A DNA stretch of 64,000 nt from Fibrobacterota bacterium (GCA_023412475.1 JAEYNR010000006.1:198161-262160), one strand, 5' to 3'; positions 19,104-29,730 are shown, counted from the stretch's first letter. Notes: a model not told the origin generated them from the sequence alone. A program made the numbers and translations.

Positions 19104-19473
19104 GGGTGTACCTCAAAAACTTTAGTGATATGGAAATAAGAAGTGTCCGGTTAATTTAAACTTAAAATCAAGATCGCCAGGACCTGTTTATTAATTTTTG
19201 CAGCAATAAAAACACAGCAGGCAACCATGAACTTGAAAAATATAATATTAATCAGTTAAGAAGTCTGCTTATTCAAAAGAATTTCATATCTATTATAAAC
19301 AGCTATTATGGAGTTTAATATTATCAACTGGTATTCCGTATTAGCTGCTGAGGTATTCTGCCGAAGGTGTTCACAGCAGCCAAACCGCAGAGTGAAAGCG
19401 CACAGTTACACATGCATAACAGCAGCTGTTTACCGATAACCACGCCGCACGCAGTACACCTGACATGCACATT
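19104..19473. other. Intergenic region, no gene seen
   Basis: About 370 bases. The part at 19,330-19,470 is less AT-rich than its surroundings but contains no frame I can support. It lies between the end of the exported helical protein gene and the promoter side of the channel gene, both on the minus strand. Confidence 0.4.
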
Positions 19474-20565
19474 TCACGAATGTATTTCGAAAAAATTATC
19501 TACGACTTTATGCCATTCTTTTATAAGATCATCGTGATTCTTGTAAGAAGCTTTATTGATCTGGTTTATCTTTTTTACTGCATCATTATAAGCTTTAACT
19601 TCCCTGTTATATTCATTAACATCTTTTTGGGTTCGCTTTTCTGGTTTAATGGCTTCAAGTTTTCTGGTACTGTTTTGAAACGCTTCGACCAGAAGATAAA
19701 AATCGATATTTTCAGGTAGTCGCCCAACGCTTTCCTTCTTGTAAAAACTGAGCACCTTGCGCACAATTCCGATAAGGTCTTCATCATTTTTATACCCTTT
19801 GAATGGCTTGAGGTTTTCAATCCCTTCGTCGACAAATTTCTGCAATGTGGCTGTGTGCTGTTGCATAGCTGCAAGGTCTTTTTCGGCCAGCGCCTGTGTC
19901 GCATATGAATATTGTTTATTGGACTTGTAAAAGATTTTATAGATCGGATTGTAATATTTGACAGCACTACTGGCCCTGCTCATTTTATGGTCTATTTTAT
20001 CCATTGTGGTGTCAATCTTGATATTGTATGTTTTGTAAAATGTACTGTCTGCCTGTACCAGCACCATCCTGCATGTGTCCAGTTTATCAAAAGCCAGGTC
20101 CAGCGCAAGCTGATGAGCCTCATCTTGATCAAATGTCTGTGCTTCGATATCCTCCATATCCAGAATTTTGTCAAAATCTTTTTTTAGAACAACGTAAAGA
20201 AGATCCAGATAGCGGACAAGCTCTGTTTTAAGAGTTGAATCATTAAGGAACAGAGGACTGGTTTGTACATGAGCCTGATTTTTCTTTATGATTTTCAATA
20301 ATTCCTGACGTTTTTTTTCGACACTACGGATCCTGCGGGACCTTGTAATTGCTTTCGTATAATTATAATTGGCGACTTTAAACTCTGGCAGCAGTAAAGT
20401 AATACTTTTATAATACTTGATCGCTTCAGATGTTATCTGCGGACTGACAGCACTAAGAGAACTATTGCCATTCCCTGAGCTGTCTGCATGCAGAAGTTGC
20501 GACACAGAGAATATCAGAATTGCTATTAAAATCAGTAACTTGGGGCCATTATTATTTTTTATCAT
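19474..20565 (-). CDS. Exported alpha-helical protein of unknown function
   Basis: A 363-residue protein with an N-terminal signal peptide (MIKNNNGPKLLILIAILIFS, cleavage probably after LLHA) and an otherwise highly charged, helix-rich body with many Lys, Asp and Tyr. I do not recognise a family with confidence; it recalls helical surface or periplasmic proteins. I choose ATG 20565, preceded by AAGG, over one 12 codons upstream, because the signal peptide then starts properly. The start overlaps the end of the S41 peptidase gene by 14 bases, indicating translational coupling and a likely shared periplasmic role. Confidence 0.6.
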   Translation of the reverse strand: MIKNNNGPKLLILIAILIFSVSQLLHADSSGNGNSSLSAVSPQITSEAIKYYKSITLLLPEFKVANYNYTKAITRSRRIRSVEKKRQELLKIIKKNQAHVQTSPLFLNDSTLKTELVRYLDLLYVVLKKDFDKILDMEDIEAQTFDQDEAHQLALDLAFDKLDTCRMVLVQADSTFYKTYNIKIDTTMDKIDHKMSRASSAVKYYNPIYKIFYKSNKQYSYATQALAEKDLAAMQQHTATLQKFVDEGIENLKPFKGYKNDEDLIGIVRKVLSFYKKESVGRLPENIDFYLLVEAFQNSTRKLEAIKPEKRTQKDVNEYNREVKAYNDAVKKINQINKASYKNHDDLIKEWHKVVDNFFEIHS

Positions 20566-22033
20566 TTTCGGGAACCTTTCCGGATATAGAGAGCAGGTCA
20601 TTGAGTATCATATATGCTTCAGCAATATAAATGTTATTCTGAATATCGTTGCTTGTTTTTATAACCTCATCAATATCTTCTTTTGAAAGCTTTTTTGAAT
20701 CTTTTTCATATTGAGGCGGATTTGCGGAATAAATTGTTTTTTTAAGTGAAACAGCATCTTTTATCTCTTTAAAACATTCCATAAACTTTACATATTCTTC
20801 TACCTTCAGAGGTATTGGGTAGCGCGAATTAAAATTGGGAAGCATTAGTTGCTTTTTCTGTACATATTGAAACTGTGATGATATTTTGATTCGTTCTGAT
20901 GAACTGTTTTTCAACTTCTCTATTGGTAATGGATCAGAGGGAAAGTAATATATCTTCTTTTTAATTGTGTCCAGCCGCAGGGCCGTTTTTTCGGTAGACT
21001 CTCCAAAAAGTGTCTTTTGTAAAATATCAGGCAGTGCGATTTCCGGAATGACCCCTCTGCACTGACTGCTCCATCCTTTCACCCCGTAGATCGCACCAGT
21101 GGTTACCGATAGAAATGCAGGTGGATTCCCTTTATACATAGATAAAGAGTCAAATTTACCGGCATCACAGGGAAGAACCGTTTGCATCACTCCTTTACCA
21201 TAAGTAATAGCTCCCGCGATAATTGCTCTGTTATGATCCTGAAGAGTTGCAGCAAGAAGTTCTGATGCAGATGCTGATGCCGAATTTACAAGGACCACCA
21301 TTGGACCATCATATACCGTTCCGCGCGCATCATCCTTATGCACTACCGGTTTTCTACCTCGTTCATGAGTAATACTTAAGGCGCCATAATCAATAAACAA
21401 CCCTGCAATCCGAAGCGCTTCGGCAATAAGACCTCCACCATTCCCTCTCAAATCAAGTATTAATCCATTTATTGAATCTTTTTTCAGTTTAAGCAGCTCT
21501 TTTGATAAATCGCTTGCACACCCCTGTGAAAAATAGCTTCCATAATAGAACTCAGTGTAAAATGAGGGCAGGTAGATGTAACCGATTTTCCGTTTCCCTT
21601 CAAGAACATAACTACGGATGATATTTTCTTTGACATCAACAAGTGCTTTTTTCAGTGGTATATCTACGATCGACCCGGTTTTCTTACGAATTTTAAACAC
21701 AGCCTGTTTGTGATCGATCCCGGATAAAAATTCTTCAACTTCATAAAGTGAGTTGCACCTGAGTTCCATCAATGCGCCATCACTCTTTTTCATCGAAAGT
21801 ATAATATCACCTTCGTTTATCTGATTACTGTTCCAGGCTGGACTACCGGGTATTATCTCTTTTATTTCGATCTCTCCCAAAAAATTCTGATCAACCACAA
21901 ACCCAAACATACCCGAAGTTTTTGAGAGCTCATCCCGACGATGCATTCTTTGTTGTATAGAGTGAAATTCTGTGTGTGGATCAAAGGAGTTAGAAATAGC
22001 TGTTAGATATTTTTCATTCAAAAGCAATAACAT
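20552..22033 (-). CDS. S41 C-terminal processing protease (Tsp/Prc-like), N-terminally truncated
   Basis: A 493-residue peptidase of the CtpA/Prc group. It shows SNSFDPHTEF (start of the protease-associated region), a PDZ domain (IIPGSPAWNSNQINEGDIIL), the S41 core LILDLRGNGGGL, VVLVNSASASASE with the nucleophile Ser in the SASASE motif, and ITYGKGVMQT with the Lys general base. Prc proteins usually have some 200 more N-terminal residues and a signal peptide. Here the frame continues upstream of ATG for about 30 plausible codons with no start codon, then stops, and a decayed IS91-like fragment lies further upstream. I infer 5' truncation; without a signal peptide it may be non-functional. Confidence 0.75.
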   Translation of the reverse strand: MLLLLNEKYLTAISNSFDPHTEFHSIQQRMHRRDELSKTSGMFGFVVDQNFLGEIEIKEIIPGSPAWNSNQINEGDIILSMKKSDGALMELRCNSLYEVEEFLSGIDHKQAVFKIRKKTGSIVDIPLKKALVDVKENIIRSYVLEGKRKIGYIYLPSFYTEFYYGSYFSQGCASDLSKELLKLKKDSINGLILDLRGNGGGLIAEALRIAGLFIDYGALSITHERGRKPVVHKDDARGTVYDGPMVVLVNSASASASELLAATLQDHNRAIIAGAITYGKGVMQTVLPCDAGKFDSLSMYKGNPPAFLSVTTGAIYGVKGWSSQCRGVIPEIALPDILQKTLFGESTEKTALRLDTIKKKIYYFPSDPLPIEKLKNSSSERIKISSQFQYVQKKQLMLPNFNSRYPIPLKVEEYVKFMECFKEIKDAVSLKKTIYSANPPQYEKDSKKLSKEDIDEVIKTSNDIQNNIYIAEAYMILNDLLSISGKVPENDKK

Positions 22034-22737
22034 ACTTTGAGAGGAATTGATAGTTTTAGCGATCTTGCATTTTTCCCAAGATATCGCATCCTTTAACAGT
22101 TCAGCTGCAAAAGTGACAATCGTCCGACTTAGTTATTATACTTTTTGAGTCAATAGTGTGCCCTACTGTGCTTATAACCACTCCCCCATTTATTGCTACC
22201 ACATCAATCAGTGAAAATCAGACTGATCAGGTATTAATAAAATTGTCGTACGCATTAAATTTGAGTTTTTTAAAGGCTACTTTATTTCCATTGTTAAAAA
22301 TGGTCGAATGCATACAAATAAACTTAAATTCAGGACTCCTGATCTCAAGCGAAAACACGTCTGAATTAGTTGGTCATTTTTTGGGCACGAATCTGGTCAT
22401 TCCTGGTAAGATCGGGCAGGCGACACCATAATAAACATAAGTTTATAGGAAATGATGCCGTTATTGGGCGAATTCTCAAACATTTCCGACAAGTGGAAGG
22501 CGGCTCATTGAACGACCACCACCCATCCCAAGTTCTACCTCACTTGCGACAACTGCAGAAAAACCAACACTGGATTACAGTTTCTTCGAGCATACTAACA
22601 CAAATAACACACCGTACATAAACTAACCAGAATAAGATTATAGGTTTATTATTTATTTAATAGAAAAACTGATTAAAACATTATAAGATACTACTTATTT
22701 GAAGATAATCAACATTCCTGATTATTATGGAGGATGC
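22034..22737. other. Region between truncated protease and chemoreceptor with IS relic
   Basis: About 700 bases. The first 100 continue the protease frame without a start codon. The stretch 22,454-22,602 is a decayed IS91-like fragment, listed separately. The remainder is AT-rich and should contain the chemoreceptor promoter; a GGAGG at 22,729-22,733 is the ribosome binding site for ATG 22738. Confidence 0.5.
22454..22602 (+). mobile_element. IS91-like transposase 3' relic (copy A)
   Basis: Closely resembles copy B at 31,608-31,760: both hold the segment coding for an IxRILKHxxKWKxAH-like peptide followed, after a frame change, by sequence once coding for LDYSFFD. In IS91-type transposases this pair of motifs forms the C-terminus. 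Here the frames are broken, so it is dead. It lies just upstream of the truncated S41 protease. Confidence 0.5.
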
Positions 22738-24699
22738 ATGGAATTATTTACAAAAATGAAGATAAGCACTAAATTAACTGGTGGAATAATCAGTTTTCTT
22801 CTATTTGTTACATTAGGAATTGGCTTAATATCATACACTCTGGCTTACAAAGCACTTAAAATACAGCAGCAGGAAACCATTGTTCAGGCAGCTCAGTATG
22901 GTTCAAGGATTATTCAGGAAAAATTGAATACATATATTCTTACAATGGAAGGAGTTGCAAACAGAAATGTGATTCGTTCCATGAACTGGGAAGAACAAAA
23001 AGTCGCATTGAAAGATGAAACAAGGAAACTAGGTTTAATGGCTATGGCAATTCTGGATAGAGATGGGAATGCAAAATATCCAGACGGAACGACTGCGCAA
23101 CTGGGTGAAAGGGATTATTTCAAAGATGCACTAAATGGTAAGTCTGTTATTTCTGATGTACTTATATCCAAAGTCACAAATTCAGCGGTCATGATGGTTG
23201 CTGTGCCAATTAAAGGAGATCAAAATAATATAACAGGTGTTTTAATTGGAAGATTGAATGCCACCTGGCTGAGTAATGAAACAAACCAGATCGAATTTGG
23301 TGAAGGCGGGTATTGTTATGTAGTTGATAATAAAGGAACTATGATTGCACATGCAAAAGATGAATTCGTGATTAATCAGCGTAATTTTATAGATGAATCA
23401 AAAACAAATCCAGAGCTTAAGGAAGCTGCTACGATGCTTAAAAGAATGATCAGTGGTGAAACCGGATATACGGAATACAAGTTCATTGATAAAGATAACT
23501 TTTTCGGTTTTACACCAATAAAAGGATCTTCCTGGGCTATTGCGGTGGGAGCCTATAAAAAAATAGCCTTTAAACACATCTTTACTATGCGTAATATGCT
23601 TGTGCTTTTTTCTTTGATTCTGGTCAGTATCGGAATAATTTTCGCACTTCTGATGTCTAAAAGTATCGTTTCTCCAATAAAGAAAACAACTCTGATGCTT
23701 AAGGATATATCTGAAGGGGAAGGCGACCTGACTAAACGGCTGGAAGTTAAAACTTCAGACGAAATCGGAGAGATGGCTCAATATTTTAATGAATTCATTA
23801 AAAAAATACAGGTAACAGTCTCCAGTATTACCAAAAATGCAGAAACAGTTGCTTCTGCTGCAAACCAACTCTCTTCTATATCAACAGAAATCGATAATAA
23901 TGCCAAAGGACTTGCTAAACTGGCTACATCATCGTCTTCTGTAACAGAACTGGCTACTTCAAATGTTAACAACATATCCGCAGCCGCAGATCAAATGTCA
24001 ACATCATCCGATTCTATAGCAACTGCAATCGAAGAGGTAAGTGCTTCATTAAATGAAGTCGCCAGAAATTGCCAAAAAGAACTTAAGATCGCATCTGATG
24101 CTAATAAGCACGCTCAAAATGGTAAAGAGGTGATGGCAACACTCAGTGCCGCAGCTAAATCTATTAGTAATGTAGTAGAGGCCATTAATGGTATTGCCGA
24201 GCAGACCAATCTTCTTGCCCTTAACGCAACTATCGAAGCCGCATCGGCAGGTGAGGCTGGTAAGGGGTTTGCAGTTGTAGCAAACGAGGTGAAAGAACTT
24301 GCCAAACAGACTACTCAGGCTACACGAGATATAGTTCAGCAGGTTAATGACATGCAGAATAACACCACTTCTGCTGTTAGAGCCATAGATGAAGTTACAA
24401 AGGTCATTGAGGAAGTAAATACAATATCAGGAATTATTGTAAGTGCAGTTGAAGAACAGAGTTCAATAATTAACGAAATCTCTAAAAATGTAGGCGGGTT
24501 AAATGCAGGTGTCAGAGAGGTAGCCATAAATGTTTCAGAATCAGCTAAGAATTTAGCTGAAGTTACTCAATCCATAGGCAGCGTTAGCAGTGAAGTCTCA
24601 GATGCTACTGATGGAATTGAACAGATAAAAAACAGCTCAGAAGAGCTGGCGAAGCTCTCGGAAAACCTTAAAATTCTGTTATCTCAGTTCAAGGTATAA
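22738..24699 (+). CDS. Methyl-accepting chemotaxis protein (dCache type)
   Basis: A 653-residue transmembrane chemoreceptor. TM1 lies near residues 15-38 and a large periplasmic double-Cache domain follows (about 45-285; AMAILDRDGNAKYPDG, GERDYFKDALNGKSVISDV). TM2 is near 288-310 (MLVLFSLILVSIGIIFALL), then HAMP (SPIKKTTLMLKDISEGEGDLTKRLEV) and the cytoplasmic signalling domain with the hairpin tip region GIAEQTNLLALNATIEAASAGEAGKGFAVVA (written here as its known family landmark, residues about 480-510). The ATG at 22738 is chosen because TGGAGGATGC precedes it. No che genes are adjacent. Cache domains usually bind amino acids or carboxylates. Confidence 0.92.
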   Translation: MELFTKMKISTKLTGGIISFLLFVTLGIGLISYTLAYKALKIQQQETIVQAAQYGSRIIQEKLNTYILTMEGVANRNVIRSMNWEEQKVALKDETRKLGLMAMAILDRDGNAKYPDGTTAQLGERDYFKDALNGKSVISDVLISKVTNSAVMMVAVPIKGDQNNITGVLIGRLNATWLSNETNQIEFGEGGYCYVVDNKGTMIAHAKDEFVINQRNFIDESKTNPELKEAATMLKRMISGETGYTEYKFIDKDNFFGFTPIKGSSWAIAVGAYKKIAFKHIFTMRNMLVLFSLILVSIGIIFALLMSKSIVSPIKKTTLMLKDISEGEGDLTKRLEVKTSDEIGEMAQYFNEFIKKIQVTVSSITKNAETVASAANQLSSISTEIDNNAKGLAKLATSSSSVTELATSNVNNISAAADQMSTSSDSIATAIEEVSASLNEVARNCQKELKIASDANKHAQNGKEVMATLSAAAKSISNVVEAINGIAEQTNLLALNATIEAASAGEAGKGFAVVANEVKELAKQTTQATRDIVQQVNDMQNNTTSAVRAIDEVTKVIEEVNTISGIIVSAVEEQSSIINEISKNVGGLNAGVREVAINVSESAKNLAEVTQSIGSVSSEVSDATDGIEQIKNSSEELAKLSENLKILLSQFKV

Positions 24700-25294
24700 T
24701 TAACAGTCACTAATAATTACTCCGACAATTAAATGTTTTCCATTTAAAGAACAATTGTAACTACTCAGGTATATGAGTAGCAAAAAATACTATAATAATT
24801 TCAAATCGGTAAAAATAGGTACTCTATAATATCAAACTCTAGTGACTTTAAACATCAGTGGTGTCCGATTAAAAATTACTATAGGTTAACCGTAAAATAA
24901 AAAGCCTCTTGTATAGATACACTTAATATTTTTTATAGAGATTGTAATACAGTACTTTGGAAAAGACTTCGAAATTTTTATTTGGCTATCTTCTTGTGTA
25001 AAGAGCAATTTATACCTTAAGAATTAAAAAAGGCACTTTCTCCAAAAACACAAAGCGTTTTAAACCAGCGCACTTTGGGTGCTCTGTTCGACCTTTGCAG
25101 TAGTCTGCTGCGGGAGGTGTTGGAGGCAGGCAAAAGGTAACGCCTCGCGTTTAAAAAGCATTTTATTATTACAGCAATCTTTTGTTAAATTAGACAGACA
25201 CTACTGAATACTGCATTTTTGTCTATGTTGATGATTGTTGTTAAAAAGAGTATAATATCTTCATGCACTTTTTGTTTTTAAGAAAGGAATTGCA
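24700..25294. other. Intergenic region, no gene seen
   Basis: About 600 AT-rich bases. A more GC-rich segment at about 25,060-25,155 contains small hairpin-forming words (GCAG-tagt-CTGC near 25,097-25,108) and could be a small RNA or a decayed repeat; I cannot support either. The ribosome binding site AAGAAAGGAAT for the next gene ends it. Confidence 0.4.
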
Positions 25295-25591
25295 ATGAAA
25301 AGATGGTATGATAGTCACAGAATAGGCAAATATTTGGACAGTTTTAAAACGATGCAAAAAAAAGATCGTGACCCAATTATAACACATATACTTGAAATAA
25401 TTAAAAATGATGATAGTGAGCTTATCGATAAAAATGTCTGGAAATTCCCATTAGATGAAACCAGAAGACGCTGGTATGATAATGACCCTGTTTTATGGAT
25501 GGTTTTTCATGGACTTCAGATTGCAGAAAAAAATCTGGTTGATAAGGTTGCTGATTATCTGGAACAAAAACTGAATATCACTAAATTATAA
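25295..25591 (+). CDS. Small conserved-looking protein of unknown function
   Basis: A 98-residue soluble protein, rich in Asp, Lys and Trp (three Trp in RWYD/VWKF/RRRWYD contexts). It contains a helix-rich C-terminus (LQIAEKNLVDKVADYLEQKL). ATG 25295 follows a good ribosome binding site (AAGAAAGGAATTGC). I recognise no family. It stands alone between the chemoreceptor and the broken mannanase. Confidence 0.6.
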   Translation: MKRWYDSHRIGKYLDSFKTMQKKDRDPIITHILEIIKNDDSELIDKNVWKFPLDETRRRWYDNDPVLWMVFHGLQIAEKNLVDKVADYLEQKLNITKL

Positions 25592-25968
25592 TTAAAAGAA
25601 AACACTAACATCCAATAAGAAATAAATGAGACCTCGGAATAAATCGTAATAGCAAATCAAATTACTTTCACCGAGAGGCGGTAATTCCTGTTTTTGTCGC
25701 GACTGAGAAATTTGAATTTGGGAATTTGTTCTATTTGGATATTATTAGACTAAAAGTTCATTGTTTTTTCCGATTAAATAATTGAGTAATAATTAATTGC
25801 CCGAATAAATGTTTGTGTTTTATTTATCTATTTGCATCCGCTGTGACACTACAGTTTTTATTTATTCCATAGTTCTCTTCAAAAAATCTCTTTATCTGGA
25901 TAAACTTAAACTTTTTAATTAAATTAGGTTTATCAGGCTAACCGGAACTGCTAAAGGAGAGATCAATA
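25592..25968. other. Intergenic region with dispersed repeat
   Basis: About 375 bases. The segment 25,659-25,705 (AAATTAC ... AGAGGCGGTAATTC ... TGTTTTTGT) matches 31,316-31,365 with few differences and has AATTAC/GTAATT inverted ends. The rest is AT-rich; AAAGGAGAG at about 25,954-25,962 is the ribosome binding site of the mannanase. Confidence 0.45.
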
Positions 25969-27895
25969 ATGAATTTTCGCCAGATATTTGCAGGTATTAC
26001 TCTTGCCACAATAGCTGCTCAAGCGGATATCAGTTACGAGCCCATTACATCAGGAGCCACCGAATCCGCAAAAAAGCTTTATAACTTTCTTGCGACCAAT
26101 TTTGAAAGAAAAACAGTCTCAGGCATACAGACTGGTGAACTTATAAATTCGGTGGGGCTTAAAAGTCAGCCGGATCTCAAAAGCGGTGAATGGTGTCTGT
26201 GGTAAGTATCCGGCGCTTGTAGGATTTGATTTTTTGTTCGCAACTGGAAAAACTGCCTCTGACTCCTGGTACAAAGAGTACACTAACAAAACGATCTCTC
26301 TTGCAATCGAACTCTGGAAAAATGGTGGTATTCCCGCTTTTTCATGGCATTGGAAAGATCCAAGTGATTCTGTTGATGCATTTTATGTAAAAGGAGCCGG
26401 AGATCCATATACAACCTTTGATTTTTCAAAAGCGTTTATAACAGGCACGACCGATTGGGAGACATCATCCGGGACCTACAAACAACTGGTGAGCGACATT
26501 GATGAAATTGCAGCTCTTTTTAAAACACTGCAGGATTCTGGTGTTGGGGCTATTTTTCGTCCGCTGCATGAATGCGGTGGAAACTGGTTCTGGTGGAGTA
26601 CAAAAACTCCAGCACAGTATGCAGCTCTCTATCGTCTTGTTTATACCCGCATGACAGAAACCAGCGAGATAAAGAATTTAGTCTGGGTATGGAATCCACA
26701 AGAGGCAGTTTTCGATGAAACGGCCTGGAATCCCGGTCCTACGTACTACGATGTTATTGGTGTTGACATATACAATGCAGCCTACAATTACAAAAGCAAC
26801 TCAGATGCATTCAAAAGTATGAAAACCAGATTTGGGACCAACAAAATTTTAGCACTTTCAGAAAACGGTCCGATCCCCGATGCATCACTGATGCAGGCCG
26901 ACAGCGCTATCTGGTCGTGGTATATGCCCTGGTATGAGTCCTGGGACGGCAAATTTGTGAGCAGAACCAAAAATACCGTATGGAAAGCCAATCTTTAATC
27001 ATCATGCATTTACACTCTCGACAAAATGCCTGGCTGGGATGAATTTACAATCAACACAACCAAGGTTACTGTTTGTAATGTAGATTATAAGCTCGGTGAT
27101 CTTGATACTGCAGTCGAACTGCAGGCCGTACAACTGGATACAAGTAACGGAAACGGCTGGCTTAAAATTACTGTTAACAATATGCAGCATGAAATCAATG
27201 ATGGTGGTGATACGACTCTGTATGCTGGTGCCAATGTCTACATTGAGCCATCAAACGATTTTAGCGGAGCAAAAACAGCTTCGTTTACAGCTTATAACAC
27301 AAGTCTTTCCGGAGTATGGATAAGCGTTGCTATTTTAACAAATGAAACATGGGACTGGGAAATGCCGCCTGAAGGAAAATGGCTCAATGCGGGCGATTCG
27401 GTAAAATGTAGCTTCGATGTCAGCAAGATGAGTATGGATAATATTGCTAAATTCTATATCATGATATCAACACCGGACTATTCCGGAACTCTTTACTTCG
27501 ATAACTTCATAACAGACAGGGGAACAGTTGCAACTTTTGATGCACCTTCAGACCTGTTTAAAAAAGATGGTGATGGTGCGGAAAAATTTGTCACAGACCT
27601 TTCGCTCATCGGTGGTGGCAAGAGCAACAACATAAAAGATAAAAAAGGAACTGCTGTCCTCTCTCTGGCGCAAATCACATTAAAGGGTAGAAAACTTCAG
27701 ATTGCTGTTGAAAAAAACGTAACAATAGATCTCAGCATATTCAACCTTCAGGGAAATCTGGTAAAAAGGTTCAATAAGAGTTCGATTACCAGTGGCATGA
27801 ATTCATTTGCTTTAGATAATCTGACGAGAGGTCTCTATATCGTTAGAGCATCCAGTCCGTACGGTGTGCAGCAAAGGCAGATCGTCATTAAATGA
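25969..27895 (+). pseudogene. Secreted GH26 beta-mannanase with CBM-like and sorting-like domains, broken twice
   Basis: Would hydrolyse beta-1,4-mannan outside the cell. A signal peptide is followed by the GH26 TIM barrel (GKYPALVGFDFLFATG; acid/base Glu in FRPLHECGGNWFWW; nucleophile Glu in ALSENGP), a beta-sandwich carbohydrate-binding-like domain (about 27,026-27,560) and a C-terminal sorting-like domain (IDLSIFNLQGNLVKRF ... TRGLYIVRAS). Lesion 1: one extra A in the A4 run at 26,179-26,182; removing it restores DLKAVNGVCGKYPAL. Lesion 2: in-frame TAA at 26,996-26,998, after which the same frame resumes as IYTLDKMPGWDEF. All functional residues survive, so inactivation is recent, or the sequence has errors. 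Confidence 0.78.
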
Positions 27896-28136
27896 ATGTA
27901 TCTGATCAGATATCATTCCGGGTGTCGAAAAGATTCAAGAAACTGCTATAGGATGAGAACTTATCAGGCATAAGTTCCCATTTTTTTCCGCAGGAATTGA
28001 ATAACAATGGAAATACACTGTCTCTTTCATCATTTAATGAAAATGGCATAGCAATATTCTTTTCAAAAGAATTTTTTTCTCTTGTCTCATGTTTATCATT
28101 CTCGGTTGTAATGGTGGACTTCAAATACCGGACAAT

Positions 28137-28397
28137 CTACTTTCCTTCTTCTTTTTCCCTCTCACTACACTCCCACTTATAATAAATGTACAACGACTCC
28201 ACTTTTCTTCTGGCCCAGGGAGTTTTTCTAAGAAACTTCAGACTTGACTGTATACTGGGATCACTGTAAAAACAGCGTATATTAACAGCGTCTGCCATTT
28301 GTTCCCAGCCAATAAGCTCCACAAGCTTTTTTAACATTGCCTGGAGGGTTACCCCATGAAGAGGGTCTTTATTATAATTTCCAGAACCTTCACTCAT
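28137..28397 (-). CDS. VF530 family (DUF2132) DNA-binding-like protein
   Basis: An 86-residue protein of the VF530 family, small proteins with a helical fold thought to bind DNA. The family stretch NYNKDPLHGVTLQAMLKKLVELIGW and the later CFYSDPSIQSSLKFLRKTPWAR are diagnostic. I start it at ATG 28397 (MSEGSG) because family members begin just before the NKDPLHG motif; an upstream in-frame ATG would overlap the helicase end. It follows the RhlE-like helicase by 38 bases on the same strand. Confidence 0.85.
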   Translation of the reverse strand: MSEGSGNYNKDPLHGVTLQAMLKKLVELIGWEQMADAVNIRCFYSDPSIQSSLKFLRKTPWARRKVESLYIYYKWECSEREKEEGK

Positions 28398-28435
28398 TGT
28401 ATTAATCTTCTTGTTATTTATTATTAACTTTATGT

Positions 28436-29665
28436 TTACCGTTTTTTCTTTTTCCGTTTCAGCCACTGTTCATGTTCAGCGATAAGTTCTTCAATACTCT
28501 GTTTTTTTGACTGATCGGCGGTCTCCGGGAGCACATCACTTCTGTCGGTTTTTATCACTTGTACTTTTTTAGTAACAAACTGCTCTATTTCATCAAGAAT
28601 ACTCTTTTCCTCTTTACTGCAAAAGGAAATGGCGCTTCCTTTACTTACACCCCGTCCGGTTCGCCCAACGCGATGTACATAGTTTTCGGCCTTTTCGGGT
28701 AAGTCGTAATTGACCACAAAGTGCACATTGGGAATATCTATACCTCGTGCGCTGATATCAGTAGCAATCAGAACCCTCACCTTATTGCTTTTAAATTGTT
28801 TCATCACAGCAGTCCGCTCACTCTGATCCTTCTCACTATGAATGGTAAGTGCGCAGATCGATACCCGCGCCATCGCTTTTGCCACCCGCTCTGCACGAAC
28901 TTTTGTCCGTACAAATACCATTATATTACTTTCCGGATGATCATTGATGAACTTTTCCAGATAGAACCGCTTGTCATCCATCTCCACGAACATCACATAA
29001 TGACTGACATTTCTTGATACCGGATCATCAGGAGAAACCTGAATGCGGATGGCACTAGTTTTTACCTGAGAGAACGCGAGTTTTTTAATATCAGGGTTGA
29101 TAGTTGCAGAAAAGAATAGAGTCTGATGTTTAGGTGGAAGCATCTTTTTGACATATTTTATATCTTCAATAAATCCAAGATCCAGCATGTGATCAGCTTC
29201 GTCAAGTACTAAGGTACTCACCTTTTCCAGCTTCAGCGCATTCTGGTTAATCAAATCAAACATTCTTCCAGGTGTGGCAATCAAAATGTCAATTCCGTCC
29301 TGAAGTTTTTTAATCTGTGAATCCTGCTCCACTCCTCCATGAAGTGTAAAAGAAACAACTTTGGTGTGACGGGACAGAGCTGAAAACACCTCGCCTATCT
29401 GCAGTGCGAGTTCGCGGGTCGGTACCATTACTATACATTTTATACCGGTTGATCTCTTGCTTGACTTATACTGATGTATCTTATTTATTATTGGAATGGC
29501 AAATGCGGCTGTCTTTCCGGTACCTGTCTGAGCAACAGCAAGAACATCTTCTCCCCGTAATATTGGAGGTATCGCTTTATATTGGATATCGGTTGGACGA
29601 ATAAAACCAAGTTTGTTCAGATTATTCTTAATATCACTTGAAATATTATAGTCTGAAAATTTCAT
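28436..29665 (-). CDS. rhlE: DEAD-box RNA helicase, RhlE-like
   Basis: A 409-residue ATP-dependent RNA helicase for ribosome assembly or mRNA turnover. The standard motifs occur in order: Q motif (FIRPTDIQ), AQTGTGKTAAF, PTRELALQ, TPGR, DEAD (LDEADHMLD), SAT (FFSATI), then VFVRTK, ATDISARGID and HRVGRTGRG. The C-terminal tail is short and basic (HEQWLKRKKKKR), typical of RhlE-type enzymes. It lies between ywbE-like and VF530 genes, with gaps of 65 and 38 bases; a shared RNA or DNA role is plausible. Confidence 0.9.
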   Translation of the reverse strand: MKFSDYNISSDIKNNLNKLGFIRPTDIQYKAIPPILRGEDVLAVAQTGTGKTAAFAIPIINKIHQYKSSKRSTGIKCIVMVPTRELALQIGEVFSALSRHTKVVSFTLHGGVEQDSQIKKLQDGIDILIATPGRMFDLINQNALKLEKVSTLVLDEADHMLDLGFIEDIKYVKKMLPPKHQTLFFSATINPDIKKLAFSQVKTSAIRIQVSPDDPVSRNVSHYVMFVEMDDKRFYLEKFINDHPESNIMVFVRTKVRAERVAKAMARVSICALTIHSEKDQSERTAVMKQFKSNKVRVLIATDISARGIDIPNVHFVVNYDLPEKAENYVHRVGRTGRGVSKGSAISFCSKEEKSILDEIEQFVTKKVQVIKTDRSDVLPETADQSKKQSIEELIAEHEQWLKRKKKKR

Positions 29666-29730
29666 TATTCCTCTTATTTGTTATTTATTCTATTGAAAGT
29701 TAATTTGCAATCAAAACCCATCAACTGTTT

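Noticed and set aside
14197..27000. Alternative genetic code in which TAA is read as an amino acid
   Set aside because: TAA closes many intact genes here (for example echB, echE and the RhlE-like gene context), so a global reassignment is not credible.
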